A program made the translations under genes and the position numbers. From Bog-756 sp963841885 (lineage in GTDB: Bacteria; Actinomycetota; Acidimicrobiia; Acidimicrobiales; RAAP-2), in contig CAWJEK010000023.1 of the NCBI GenBank assembly GCA_963841885.1, positions 22,864-86,863 of the forward strand: 64,000 nt of DNA, written 5' to 3'. Of the stretch, positions 9,903 to 19,553 are shown in pieces (within the stretch, counting starts at the first letter, position 1; every line of letters starts with the position of its first letter). The notes under the pieces were generated by a model. The model did no database searches. It saw only the letters and a list, made by a program, of their open reading frames with translations, and was not told the origin of the DNA.

Positions 9903-10163
9903 CCACCGGCTCCACGTCGGACGATCGTCCACGGACATCACCCACGTGGTCCCGGTCCGGGTGACCACCGGCGGACCGTTGTCGTGACAGAAGGTAGGTG
10001 ACGGAGGCCAGATGGCGGTCAGCCGGGCCGGCGACCGTATCGGCGGCGGCCTCCGCATCGAAGGCCACCCGACAACCCCCGGGGACTCCCGACCGTCCGT
10101 CGTGGGGGGCGACCCTGGATGTGGCGCTTCACGTCCGCTTCCGGATCCGTCCGTGAATCTCGG

Positions 10164-12662
10164 TCAGCGACGCGGTCGGGGACGCTGTCCGGGGGCCGCG
10201 GCCGCCGGATCATCGGGCCAATGGTGGCGTGGATAGCGCGTCGCCATCTCCCGGCGGACCGCCGCCCAGCTCCCGCTCCAGAACCCCGGGAGGTCGCCGG
10301 TGATCTGGATCGGCCGCCCGGCGGGCGAGAGCACCTCGACCGTGACGGGGATCCGACCGTTGGCGATGGTGGGGTGGACGGTGGTGCCGTAGAGGTCCTG
10401 GGCGCGCACCACGATCCGGGGATGCTCACCGTCGTAGGTGACCGGTGCGCTCCTGCCGTTGCCGAGCCGGACCACGTTCGGCACCAGTCGATCGAGTTCC
10501 GTGGCCCGGCCGCCGAGGCGCGCCCGGATGACGCCGGTCATGTCGACGCGCCGGAGGTCCGCCCTTCCCGTGGCCCGCGCCAGCAGTGGGGTGAGCCACG
10601 TGCCGACGTCGGCCGCCAGCGCACCGTCGGAGCAGTCGGGCCACTCGTCACCCAACGCGTTACGCGCCCACCCGACACGGGCCTGGAGGATTCGAGCGGC
10701 CCCCGACCAGCCGAGGGGGGCCAGGCCGGTCGAAACCGTGTGGGCGACGAGCGCCGCGGTGGTCTCCGGGCCGACCGGTGCGGCGGTTCGCACAGCCCCG
10801 AGAACCAGGGCGTCGAGCACCCGTTCGGTCGTCGCCCGCAGATCGTCGACCCCGTCGTCCCACGCGACCCGGACGACGGTCGCGATCCCATTTCCGCCGA
10901 TCGATTCGACGTCCTCGTGGTCGAGTGCCGCGGCGAGACGGATCCGGCCCTCGGCACGGGTGACGCGGTCCGCGCCCTCGATCTCGGCCGCGACGATCCA
11001 CTCGGCACCGGTTAGCGGGTCGTGGTCGGGGAGCGTCGCGCCCGAACCGTGGCGCAACCTGTAGCGGGCACCACCCCGCGACTGCGCGATCCGGTCGGGA
11101 TATCCGAGAGCGAGCAGCGGGCCGGGATCGGCGGTCGAACTTCCGCCCGCAGACAACTTGGCGCGTCGGAGCAGCTCGTCGGCACGCCGACGCACCGTGG
11201 CGACGGCCGCTCGATCGACCGACAGCGGGCCCGGACCGTCACCGGCGAGCACGGCGAGACGCTCCGCGACGTCGGTGCTCACCGGGGAGTCCCGCCCACC
11301 GCGACGGGCGATGTCCCGCTCCGAGAGCATCGCCGCCAGGAGGGCGGCCGCCCGGCGCTCGCCGGCCGGTGCCTCGATCAGCATCCGGGCGAGTCTGGGG
11401 TGGAGTGGAAGCTCGAGCATCCGACGCCCGAGATCGGTCGGGCGTCCGTCGGCGAGGGCGCCGAGCTCGGCCAACAGCGAGGCCGCCACCGCGAGCGCGC
11501 CCGGCGGCGGCGGGTCGAGCCACCGGAGCGCATCGGCCGGCGCGCCCCAGGCGGCGAGTTCGAGCGCCAGCGGCGCGAGGTCCGCCCCCGCGATCTCGGG
11601 ATCGGGCCACGCCCGCCGTCCGAGGTGGTCGGATTCGGACCACAGACGGTAGGCCACGCCCGGTGCGGTGCGACCGGCCCGACCGGCGCGTTGATCGGCC
11701 GACGCGCGGGAGGTCGTAACCGTCCGCAGCCGGCTGAGGCCGCTCGCCGGGTCGAACGCGGGTCGCCGGGCCAGGCCGCTGTCGATGACCACGGTCACGC
11801 CCTCCACGGTCACGCTCGACTCCGCGATATCGGTCGCCACGACGATCCGACGACGGGCACCGGCGCGCAACGCCCGGTCCTGGTCCACGGCCGGCAGCGT
11901 GCCGTGGAGCGGGAGGACGTCGACACCGTCGACATCACCGAGTGCGCGGATCACGGTGGCGATCTCACCGGCCCCGGGCAGGAAGACGAGGACATCCCCC
12001 CGGTCACACTCGAGCGCACGGTGCACGGTGGTGATGACACCCTGTTCCAACCGGGCGTCCGGTCGCCGCGGCATCCAGTGCAGATCGACCGGGAACGTCC
12101 GTCCGCGACTGGACACGAATCGCGCGTCGCCGAGGAGGGCCGAGACCGCACCTGCGTCGAGGGTCGCGGACATGACGAGGACGCGAAGCTCCGGCCGCAG
12201 GCCCTCGCGGGCGTCGAGGGTGAGGGCCAGGCCGAGATCCGCCTGCAGGTGGCGCTCGTGGAACTCGTCGAAGATGACGGCCCCGACGCCTTCGAGCGAC
12301 GGGTCCCGCTGGAGCCGTCGGGTGAGGATGCCGTCGGTCACGACCTCGATGCGGGTCGCCTCCGAGACCCGGCGCCCGTCGCGCGTCGAGATCCCGACGG
12401 TCTCCCCGACACGCTCGCCGAGCAGAGCCGCCATCCGCGCCGCGGCCGCGTGGGCCGCGACCCGACGGGGCTCGAGCAGGAGCATGCGGCGGCCATCCAT
12501 CCACGGTTCGCCCAACAGTCGGAGGGGTACGACCGTCGTCTTTCCGGCACCCGGCTCGGCCTGGAGGACCGCCGCGCCGACCCCGGCGAGCGTGTGGCGG
12601 AGCTCGTCGATGACGTCTTCGACCGGAAGGCCGGTCGGAGGCGGTTCGGGGAAGGCGGCCAC
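10164..12662 (-). CDS. hrpB: ATP-dependent helicase HrpB
   Basis: A DEAH-family helicase of the HrpB type, an RNA-helicase-like protein of unclear physiological role in bacteria. Motif I is AEPGAGKTT, motif II is DEFHER, motif III is SATLD, and motif VI lies in QRAGRAGRT. The C-terminal HrpB region includes YPDRIAQSRG and ends near DLPGFWSGSWAAVRREM, a signature of the family. From GTG 12662 the product is 832 residues, close to the size of E. coli HrpB. An in-frame ATG at 12761 would overlap the end of the citrate synthase-like gene by 44 bases, so I prefer the GTG. The gene follows that synthase on the same strand and converges on the GH3 gene; 9903-10163 holds no gene I can see. Confidence 0.92.
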   Translation of the reverse strand: MAAFPEPPPTGLPVEDVIDELRHTLAGVGAAVLQAEPGAGKTTVVPLRLLGEPWMDGRRMLLLEPRRVAAHAAAARMAALLGERVGETVGISTRDGRRVSEATRIEVVTDGILTRRLQRDPSLEGVGAVIFDEFHERHLQADLGLALTLDAREGLRPELRVLVMSATLDAGAVSALLGDARFVSSRGRTFPVDLHWMPRRPDARLEQGVITTVHRALECDRGDVLVFLPGAGEIATVIRALGDVDGVDVLPLHGTLPAVDQDRALRAGARRRIVVATDIAESSVTVEGVTVVIDSGLARRPAFDPASGLSRLRTVTTSRASADQRAGRAGRTAPGVAYRLWSESDHLGRRAWPDPEIAGADLAPLALELAAWGAPADALRWLDPPPPGALAVAASLLAELGALADGRPTDLGRRMLELPLHPRLARMLIEAPAGERRAAALLAAMLSERDIARRGGRDSPVSTDVAERLAVLAGDGPGPLSVDRAAVATVRRRADELLRRAKLSAGGSSTADPGPLLALGYPDRIAQSRGGARYRLRHGSGATLPDHDPLTGAEWIVAAEIEGADRVTRAEGRIRLAAALDHEDVESIGGNGIATVVRVAWDDGVDDLRATTERVLDALVLGAVRTAAPVGPETTAALVAHTVSTGLAPLGWSGAARILQARVGWARNALGDEWPDCSDGALAADVGTWLTPLLARATGRADLRRVDMTGVIRARLGGRATELDRLVPNVVRLGNGRSAPVTYDGEHPRIVVRAQDLYGTTVHPTIANGRIPVTVEVLSPAGRPIQITGDLPGFWSGSWAAVRREMATRYPRHHWPDDPAAAAPGQRPRPRR

Positions 12663-12717
12663 AGGCCAGGCTACGGCAGCTACGCGCTGGCGGACGCCGA
12701 CCGGTCCCGCACCCGTC

Positions 12718-13900
12718 TCAACCGGAGACCTCGCTCCGGACCCCGCTGCCGTCGGTGGCATAGATCGCCCGGGCCCGGAACCTCAGAGGGCGCTCACCGA
12801 GTTCCTCGAGATAGTGCGCGGTCCACCCCGCGATCCGCGCCACGGCGAAGAGCGTCCGACCGGTGTCGGGCGCCAGACCCCCGCCCCAGCTGATGGCCGC
12901 CGAGCGCGAGGTCACAGTTCGGGGGAGGCATTCCCCGGTCCTCCACCAGGTGGAGCAGCTCCGACAGGAGCTGACGTCGGTCGGGGCGGAGCACGTCCTG
13001 CGCCAGGTCCATCAGGGGAGGGAACCGTGGGTCCCCGTTCGTGTAGACCATATGCCCGAATCCAGGAAGCAGCCCGCGCTCCCGCAGCTCGTCGTTCACC
13101 GCCGCGGGTACGCCCGACTCCTCGGCGGTCGTGAGGAACTCGTGCGCCCTCCGACTGGCCCCTCCGTGCAGTGGCCCGGCCAGGATGGCCAGGCCGGCCA
13201 GGAGTGCGTCGTAGAGGTCCGCCCGCACGGAGGCGGCCAGGCGGACGGCCATCGTCGAGGTCGCCAACTCGTGGTCGGCCATGAGCACCAGCGCGGCATC
13301 GACGGAGTCCGACCAGCGCCGGGGCAGTTCCGGGCCGATCCGGGCCACCACCCGCTCGGCGAGTGGGGTCACCGGTGACTCGTCCGGCGGGCGCGGGCCC
13401 AGGACGTCGATCATGCCGGCGATGACCCGGCGGGCGGCACGGACGACCGCTTCCGGGCGCAGATCCGACCGCAGGGCATCGGACGCCCCACTCGCCAGCA
13501 CCGCCCACCGCAGTCGGTCCAGCGCATCCGGGAACGAGCAGGACCCCAACGCCGGTCGACCCCAGTCGCCTTCCGGTGGGACCTGCCACAGCCGCGCCGT
13601 CACCTCCTCGAACGTCGCCGTCAGGGCCAACTCCGTGGCCGCCCGACCCCGGTAGAGCGGTCCCCGGTCGAGGTCCAGCTGGGTCACGCCCGTCGTCACG
13701 GTCGCCATCCGTTGCTCGACCTGGCGACCACCACGGCTCCTGGTCGCGAGCTGCTCCACCTCGGAAGCGGCGAACAGGCTGCTGCGTCCGTCGGCGCTCC
13801 TGTGCGACTCGATCAGACCCCGGCTCACATAGGCGTACAGCGTCGACGGTTTAACGCCCAGCCGTCGCGCCGCCTCGTCGGTCGACAGCATCCGGTTCAT
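12718..13900 (-). CDS. Citrate synthase-like protein with N-terminal helix-turn-helix, one frame break
   Basis: Residues 1-50 (MNRMLSTDEAARRLGVKPST, then LYAYVSRGLI) are an excisionase/MerR-type HTH. From about residue 70 the protein is citrate synthase-like: DLDRGPLYRGRAATEL, MADHELATSTMAVRLAASVR, GPLHGGASRRAHEF with the first active-site His, GFGHMVYTNGDPR with the second (GHMVY in place of the usual GHRVY), then PNCDLAL with an Asp at the third catalytic position and IAGWTAHYLEEL. The frame breaks near base 12910. The total is about 394 residues. It may be a synthase that binds its own promoter, or a regulator built from a synthase fold that senses acyl-CoA or oxaloacetate. It is divergent from a CBS-citrate synthase gene 66 bases away. 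Confidence 0.85.
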
Positions 13901-13966
13901 CGGTCGACACCGTATCTTGACTTGATCAACATTTACAAGCGAGCACTCCGGCCCCATAGTGGAGGC
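13901..13966. promoter_or_regulatory. Divergent promoter between the two citrate synthase-like genes
   Basis: Only 66 bases separate the two start codons. The stretch is AT-richer than its surroundings and contains the exact palindrome TTGATCAA at 13922-13929, preceded by TATCTTGAC. A GGAGG ribosome site (13961-13965) serves the plus-strand gene. The palindrome is a candidate site for the HTH of the neighbouring citrate synthase-like protein; this is inference. Confidence 0.5.
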
Positions 13967-15484
13967 ATGCAGACCAGGGTCCGAGATCTCATGACGTCAC
14001 CCGCGCTCACGTGCGCGACCGGAGACACGCTGGCGGCCGTCGCCGGCCGGATGCAGCATGCCAACACCGGTTCGGTGATCGTGACCGACGACGACAAGGT
14101 GGTCGGAATCCTGACCGAGCGGGACCTGCTCCGGGCGGTGGCGTCCGGACACGACACCCACGATGAACGCGTCGGGCTCTGGATGACGGCGGAACCCGAC
14201 GTGTTGAGCCCGGACGAGATCGTAGAGGCGGCCTGGTCGAGCCTCACCGCCCATCACTACCGCCACCTGCCGGTCGTCCGGGCCGGCGAACTCGCCGGCG
14301 TCGTGTCCCTCCGCGATCTCATGGCCGTCGCGCGGATCCGTCCCACCGATGAGCCGAGTGCCGAGGCGCCGCCCGGTCTCGAAGGGGTGGTCGTGGCCGA
14401 AACCACGGTCGGCGACGTCCGTGGACAGGAGGGGTTCTTCCACTACCGGCAGTACTCCGCCGTCGACCTCGCCGACCGGCGGTCGTTCGAGGATGTGTGG
14501 TTCCTGCTGACCGAGGGCGAGCTCCCCGACACCCCGGCGTCGCAGCGGTTCGCCACCGAGACGCGGGGCCGACGTGGACTGCCGCCCCGGCTCGGGTCGC
14601 TGCTGCCGAGACTCACGGAGTCGGGCACCCCGTTGGACGGCCTCCGGACGGCCGTGTCCCTGCTGGGGGCCGAACTCGGCTGGGCGCCCTCGCTCGACAT
14701 CGACCACGACGAGCTGCTCGACCAGACACTGACCCTCTGTGCGGTCGCCCCGACGATCATGGCGGCCGCCCACCGGATCGCCCAGGGCCTCGAGCCGATC
14801 GCTCCCCGGGCGGACCTGGGTCATGTGGCCAACTACCTCTTCATGATGACCGGGGACGAGCCGTCACCCGCCCAGGCGAGGGCGCTGGAGCAGTACATGA
14901 TCCTCACGATCGACCACGGCTTCAACGCTTCCACCTTCAGTGCCCGGGTGGTGACCTCCACCGGCGCCGATCTGGCCGCGGCGGTGGTGGCCGCCGTCGG
15001 CGCCCTGTCCGGCCCCCTGCACGGTGGTGCACCCAGTCGCGCTCTGGACATGCTCGACGAGATCGGGAGTGTCGACCGAGCCGAGGAGTACCTCTGCCGG
15101 GCGATCGGCTCCGGCGAGCGGATCATGGGATTCGGACATCGCGTCTACAAGACCGACGACCCCCGCTCGGTGTTCCTCCGCTCGGTGTCCGCGGGTCTGG
15201 GCGGGCCCCTGGTCGAATTCTCGGAGGAGGTCGAGCGGATCACGGTCGACGTGCTGGCGGAACTCAAGCCGGGGCGCCAGCTGTACACCAACGTGGAGTT
15301 CTACGCCGGGGTGGTGATGAACACGTGCGGGATCCCCCGGACGATGTTCACCCCCACCTTCGCCCTGGGTCGCATGGTCGGATGGTGCGCCCACATCGTC
15401 GAACAGGCCGCCCACAACCGCTTGATCCGTCCGTCGGCCCGATACGTCGGTCCGCCGGCGCCCCAGGTCGTACCGTCGATCTGA
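13967..15484 (+). CDS. Citrate synthase with N-terminal CBS-domain pair
   Basis: ATG 13967 follows a GGAGG site. Residues 1-125 form two CBS motifs (TRVRDLMTSPALTCATGDTL; VVGILTERDLLRAV; HYRHLPVVRAGELAGVVSLR), which usually bind adenine nucleotides. Residues 140-505 are a full citrate synthase: TIDHGFNASTFSARVVTST, GPLHGGAPSRALDML (first catalytic His), IMGFGHRVYKTDDPR (second His), TNVEFYAGVV and FTPTFALGRMVGWCAHIVEQ. At the third catalytic position there is Glu (NVEF) where most enzymes have Asp; some actinobacterial type-II enzymes also have Glu there. The enzyme condenses acetyl-CoA (or propionyl-CoA) with oxaloacetate. The CBS pair suggests allosteric control by energy charge. It is divergent from an HTH-citrate synthase. 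Confidence 0.9.
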   Translation: MQTRVRDLMTSPALTCATGDTLAAVAGRMQHANTGSVIVTDDDKVVGILTERDLLRAVASGHDTHDERVGLWMTAEPDVLSPDEIVEAAWSSLTAHHYRHLPVVRAGELAGVVSLRDLMAVARIRPTDEPSAEAPPGLEGVVVAETTVGDVRGQEGFFHYRQYSAVDLADRRSFEDVWFLLTEGELPDTPASQRFATETRGRRGLPPRLGSLLPRLTESGTPLDGLRTAVSLLGAELGWAPSLDIDHDELLDQTLTLCAVAPTIMAAAHRIAQGLEPIAPRADLGHVANYLFMMTGDEPSPAQARALEQYMILTIDHGFNASTFSARVVTSTGADLAAAVVAAVGALSGPLHGGAPSRALDMLDEIGSVDRAEEYLCRAIGSGERIMGFGHRVYKTDDPRSVFLRSVSAGLGGPLVEFSEEVERITVDVLAELKPGRQLYTNVEFYAGVVMNTCGIPRTMFTPTFALGRMVGWCAHIVEQAAHNRLIRPSARYVGPPAPQVVPSI

Positions 15485-15505
15485 CGATCGCCCGAGCGGG
15501 GGCGC

Positions 15506-16021
15506 TCAGGCGACGCTGTTGCGGCGGGGCAGCACCCAGTCAGGACGGGGGAAATGGCAGGTGTAGCCGTTCGGGTAGTGCTCGAGATAGTCCTGATGCT
15601 CGGGTTCGGCCTCCCAGAACGGCCCCGCCGGGCTGACCTCGGTGACCACCTTGCCGGGCCACAGGCCCGATGCCTCGACGTCGGCGATGGTGTCCTCGGC
15701 CACGCGGCGCTGCGAGTCATCGAGGTAGAAGATGGCCGAGCGGTAGCTGGCCCCGATGTCATTGCCCTGGCGATCCATGGTCGTGGGGTCGTGGATCTGG
15801 AAGAAGAACTCGAGCAGGTCCCGATACGAAGTGACGTCGGGATCGAAGGTGATCTCGATGGCCTCGGCGTGGTTCCCGTGGTTGCGGTACGTGGCGTTGG
15901 CCACGTCACCACCGGTGTAGCCCACCCGGGTGGAGAGGACACCCGGGCGTTTGCGGATCAGGTCCTGCATCCCCCAGAAGCAGCCCCCGGCCAGGATGGC
16001 CTTCTCGGTGCGTTGGCTCAT
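15506..16021 (-). CDS. msrA: Peptide-methionine (S)-S-oxide reductase MsrA
   Basis: A 171-residue MsrA that repairs the S-epimer of methionine sulfoxide in proteins and free methionine. The catalytic block GGCFWGMQ puts the sulfenic-acid Cys at residue 14. GYTGG, NHAEAIEI, FFQIHDPTTMDRQGNDIG and YRSAIFY follow in family order. No obvious C-terminal resolving Cys pair is seen (the tail is RPDWVLPRRNSVA), so recycling may use another thiol. Its ATG overlaps the msrB stop by four bases, so the two form a coupled operon. Confidence 0.95.
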   Translation of the reverse strand: MSQRTEKAILAGGCFWGMQDLIRKRPGVLSTRVGYTGGDVANATYRNHGNHAEAIEITFDPDVTSYRDLLEFFFQIHDPTTMDRQGNDIGASYRSAIFYLDDSQRRVAEDTIADVEASGLWPGKVVTEVSPAGPFWEAEPEHQDYLEHYPNGYTCHFPRPDWVLPRRNSVA

Positions 16022-16500
16022 CGGACTGCCTCCTCCGGCTTGCTCGGCCCATCGAAGAGCTCGATGTAGGTTCCGTATCCCTGGTCCTCGAGCTCGTCGT
16101 AGGGCACGAAGCGGAGGGCGGCCGAGTTGATGCAGTAGCGCAGGCCCCCTTCGTCAGGTGGCCCGTCGTCGAAGACGTGGCCGAGATGGCTGTCACCGTG
16201 CTTCGAGCGGACCTCGGTCCGGGTCATACCGTGGCTGGCGTCGACCACCTCGACGACATTGCCCGACTCGAGCGGAACGGTGAAGCTCGGCCACCCACAG
16301 CCGCTGTCGAACTTCCTCGTGGACGCGAACAGCGGTTCCCCCGAGACGACGTCCACGTAGATCCCCGCTTCCTTCTTGTCCCAGAACTTGTTGTCGAAGG
16401 CGGGCTCGGTGGCACTCTCCTGGGTCACCGCGTACTGACGGCCGTCGAGCTCGGCGACCCGGGCGGGGTCCTTGCGGTAGTCGTCCGACATCTCGGTCAT
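16018..16500 (-). CDS. msrB: Peptide-methionine (R)-S-oxide reductase MsrB
   Basis: A 160-residue MsrB acting on the R-epimer, the partner of MsrA just downstream. The catalytic Cys is in RYCINSAALRF at residue 123. The structural block FDSGCGWPSF and HLGHVFDDGP are intact. The four zinc-binding cysteines of many MsrBs are absent: the first pair position reads GIYVDVVSGEPLF, so this is the metal-free form. The first gene of the msrB-msrA operon. Confidence 0.95.
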   Translation of the reverse strand: MTEMSDDYRKDPARVAELDGRQYAVTQESATEPAFDNKFWDKKEAGIYVDVVSGEPLFASTRKFDSGCGWPSFTVPLESGNVVEVVDASHGMTRTEVRSKHGDSHLGHVFDDGPPDEGGLRYCINSAALRFVPYDELEDQGYGTYIELFDGPSKPEEAVR

Positions 16501-16697
16501 CCTCCTCTCGAGGCCCCCCGTTCACACCCGTCATTCCCCGTGATCCGGACCGACGAGAGACGTCGGCACCCGGTCGCAGTCGGTGGGTCGGGCGTCAGGT
16601 TACCGGGAGAGATCCGTCATCCGGACATGACCCCCGGAACGGTGGCATCGTCGGTGCGTCCCCGGACGGGACATTCGACGAGAGGAGCCGGTGAACC

Positions 16698-17859
16698 ATG
16701 GCCAACAATCCGATCGGGCCGCTGACGGGAGCCGACGAAGGATTCCACCACCAGGTCGCCGACACGTTCGCCATCGTGGGCACCAGCGATCCCGCCTGGA
16801 CGGAGAAGGTCTGTGCCGTGGCCACGGCCCACGACGGAAGTCTCCAGTTCGGGTTCGGGATGGGCAGGTACCCCAACCGCAACGTGCTCGACGGCTATGC
16901 CGCGTCGAGCCGGGGGGCCGAGCAGATGACCGTGCGTGGCTCCCGGGCCCTGGCCTCGGACCCGGAGAACACTGCGGTGGGCCCGATCCGTTACGAGGTG
17001 CTCGAACCGATGGAGCGGGTGCGTTTCGCGTTGGAACCGAACGACATCCAGCCCATCTCCTTCGATCTCCGATTCGACGCCGTCGTTCCACCCCGACTCG
17101 AGGAGCGGACGCACATGCGGGACCAGTTCCGGGTCATGGCCGACCTGGTCCGCTACCACCAGACGGGCGTGGCTTCGGGATGGGCGGAAATCGACGGCCG
17201 ACGCGTCACCGTCGACCCGGAATCGTGGGTCTTCACCCGGGACCACTCCTGGGGCGTGCGCTATGACGTCGGCCCCCCGACCGTCGACCGCGGGGACACC
17301 ACCGCCTTTCCGCCCGGAGTGGGATTCATGATGATCTGGTGCCCGGCGCTGCTGGAGCGATCTGACGGCAGCCGCTACGCCGTCCATCTCCACTTCACGC
17401 TGATCGAGATGACGGGGTTCTCCCAGAAGACCGTGACCGCCGGAATCGAGCATCCGGACGGGGCGGTCGACCCGGTGGTCGACCTCCGTCCCGAACTCCA
17501 ATTCGAGCCGGGGAACCGGCGTCTGGTCGGTGGCTCGGTGATCGGCGACGATGGAGGACGGCAGCACCCGCCCGTTCGAGTTCGAGGTGCTGGGCGACAC
17601 CGGTGTCCAGCTGGGCGCCGGCCTCTACTTCGGATTCGACGGACACCACCACGGCGAGTGGCGGGGGGAGTTCCACCTGGACGGCGAGCGCATCCCCGAC
17701 TGCCGCCCGGACGACGTGGCCCGCCGGCTCCACCAGCTCCGCGACACCGCCGTCCGGGTGTCGGATCCCGTCGGCGGCGGGGTGGGCGTGGGCAACTGCC
17801 AGGTCATCGCGGCCGGGCCCTGGCCGGATCTCGGACTCGCCGACGATCCGTGGATGTGA
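16698..17859 (+). CDS. Conserved protein of unknown function, one frame break
   Basis: I do not recognise a named family with certainty. From ATG 16698 (GGAGCC upstream) it is a soluble protein of about 387 residues without signal peptide or membrane segments. Internal features include FGMGRYPNRNVLDGYA, RGSRALASDPENTAVGPIRY, the central SWVFTRDHSWGVR and a second half beginning RPFEFEVLGD. Paired beta-rich halves with a conserved W-x-F-x-R-D-H-S-W element recall lipocalin-like AttH/CrtC proteins that bind or modify hydrophobic molecules, but that is only a resemblance. The frame changes near 17545, after which the reading frame to 17859 completes the protein. Confidence 0.65.
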
Positions 17860-17874
17860 CGATCGGATGCCCCC

Positions 17875-18304
17875 TCATGCCCACGCCGACCAGTCCCCTT
17901 CCGGGTCGGTGGTCTGCCCCACCTCGATGAGATGGCCGTCAGGATCGCGGATGTAGCACCGGATCTCGTACTCGTGCTGCTTGGGCGGTGTCAGGAACCG
18001 CGCCCCGGGCGCTCCACTCGGCATACACGGCGTGGATGTCGGCGACCCGGATGTTCAGGAAGCTGCTGACCCGGTCGGGGTCGGGTGGCGTCTCCAGGGT
18101 GACCGTGGGCTTGTCGTCGGTCGGGCCCCCGCCGACGTTGATGATGATGAAGCTGTTCGCCAGGGCCACGTAGGTCACGTCCCCGGAGAACACCACCTTG
18201 CCGCCCAGCACCTCGGTATAGAAGCGCCGGGAGCGCTCGACGTCGTCCGAGACGATGAAGTGGGCCAGCAGAATTCCTTCTGCCGGCGGTATGAAGTCGG
18301 CCAT
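17875..18304 (-). CDS. VOC (glyoxalase/bleomycin-resistance) family protein, one frame break
   Basis: A single-module vicinal oxygen chelate protein. ILLAHFIVSDDVERSRRFY is the first beta-alpha-beta unit with the metal-ligand His, and the second half ends HEYEIRCYIRDPDGHLIEV, where the Glu of LIEV is the usual second ligand. The frame breaks near 18000; joining the two frames gives about 142 residues ending at the TGA at 17875. The reaction is unknown. A second VOC gene follows upstream on the same strand. Confidence 0.8.
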
Positions 18305-18394
18305 CCGTCACCTCCTGGGGCGGGGCCGGCGGGGCCCTTCCCTCGTCCTCCGATCCGTCGCCCACGGGGTCCGTGGTCGGATCGACCCTCGTAC

Positions 18395-18826
18395 CTACTC
18401 GCCGATCCCGTAGAGGAAGTCGTCGAGCGTCCGCCAAGCGTGGGCCGCTCCCTCTTCGCCCCCGGGATGCCAGGCCACGACCACCGAGACGTCGTCCGGG
18501 TCGTGGCCCACGAGCGCGGTCCACTCGGGGTGTTCGCGCCGGTTCACAAGGAGCTTCCGGGAGTCCAGCGCGTGGGCGATCCGCTCCAGCTGGTCGGCGG
18601 ACTCGACCTCGAGCACGATGGACCGGATCCCGATGTGGCGGCCGCCCCCGAGCGGACTACTGCCGAACGCCCGCAGGACGATGATCTGGGCGCGGTCGGT
18701 TCCCGGGGCGCGCACCGCCGCCAGTTGGTCCTTCCGGGACTGCACCGTGAAGCCGAGGACGTCCCGGTAGAACTCGATCGATCGGTCGAGATCCGACACG
18801 TTCATCACGACGCCCTGGATGTTCAT
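18395..18826 (-). CDS. VOC family protein
   Basis: A complete 143-residue glyoxalase-fold protein starting MNIQGVVMNVSDLDRSIEFY, the typical first module, and continuing DVLGFTVQSRKDQ, IGIRSIVLEV and a second-half block ending WHPGG. The His/Glu metal ligands of catalytic members are not all obvious, so it may bind rather than convert a ligand. Same strand as the VOC gene at 17875 and the redoxin gene at 18966. Confidence 0.8.
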   Translation of the reverse strand: MNIQGVVMNVSDLDRSIEFYRDVLGFTVQSRKDQLAAVRAPGTDRAQIIVLRAFGSSPLGGGRHIGIRSIVLEVESADQLERIAHALDSRKLLVNRREHPEWTALVGHDPDDVSVVVAWHPGGEEGAAHAWRTLDDFLYGIGE

Positions 18827-18965
18827 CGGCTGCTCCCGGTCGTCGGGGACGCGGAGGCATCGGACGGAGACCCCCCGGCTTCGTGCGACTCTCCCACTTC
18901 CATGTATTCGACCTCCAGGGGTCGTCGAGGCCGGCGATCTGCCGGCTGTCACGGACCGGCGGCCT

Positions 18966-19553
18966 CTACGGCTCCGACGGTGCCTCCCGTCGGTCCCAGC
19001 CGTGGAACTTCGAGTAATCGCCCGCCTCCCACGCCTCCCGCAGCCCCGGCGTGCTCAGGTCCCAGTCGGGACGGATCTCGCTCGACGCGACCGCCAGGTC
19101 GTGCCACAGATCGGAGATCGACGGGCGTCCCCAGAACCAGTAGCCGTTGTAGATCCGGTGGACCACCAGTCCAGGCTTGAGCACCAGGGTGTGGGGAATC
19201 ATCGGGTCGTGCTCAGGATCGGTGTACTCCTGGATGTCGAGGTCCCGTTGCACCGTCCGGTCGGGATCGGACAGGAAGGTCCACTGGGCACCGACGGAGG
19301 CCCGGAACTCCTGGGTCGTGTGGTGGTCGTCGGTCGAGATGGTGACGATCTGCGTGTAGGCGACGGCGAACTTCGGATAGGCCGCCGCCAGCTCGAGGTG
19401 CTGCTGGTGCTCCTTCGGGCAGTAGTGGCCACGCGCCAGCGTGAGCACCAGTGGGTCGTCGCCCTGGAGTTCGCCCAGACTCCGCACGGTGCCGGTGTGA
19501 TCGGGCAGGCGGAAATCGGGCAAGGTGCCACCGGGTCGGATGTCGGAGCGCAT
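18966..19553 (-). CDS. AhpC/TSA-family redoxin (peroxiredoxin-like)
   Basis: A 195-residue thioredoxin-fold protein. The start MRSDIRPGGTLPDFRLPDHT is the usual first strand of AhpC/TSA proteins. LTLARGHYCPKEHQQHLEL carries the single peroxidatic-type Cys, with the preceding positions departing from PxxxTxxC. VTISTDDHHTTQEF, FLSDPDRTVQRDL and PHTLVLKPGLVVHRIYNGYW complete the fold. It lies near msrAB and the disulfide oxidoreductase, which fits a thiol-peroxide defence role, though the reductant is unknown. Confidence 0.85.
   Translation of the reverse strand: MRSDIRPGGTLPDFRLPDHTGTVRSLGELQGDDPLVLTLARGHYCPKEHQQHLELAAAYPKFAVAYTQIVTISTDDHHTTQEFRASVGAQWTFLSDPDRTVQRDLDIQEYTDPEHDPMIPHTLVLKPGLVVHRIYNGYWFWGRPSISDLWHDLAVASSEIRPDWDLSTPGLREAWEAGDYSKFHGWDRREAPSEP

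Noticed and set aside
10119..12893. Long plus-strand frames opposite hrpB
   Set aside because: They are antisense shadows of hrpB; no family motifs and no ribosome sites.
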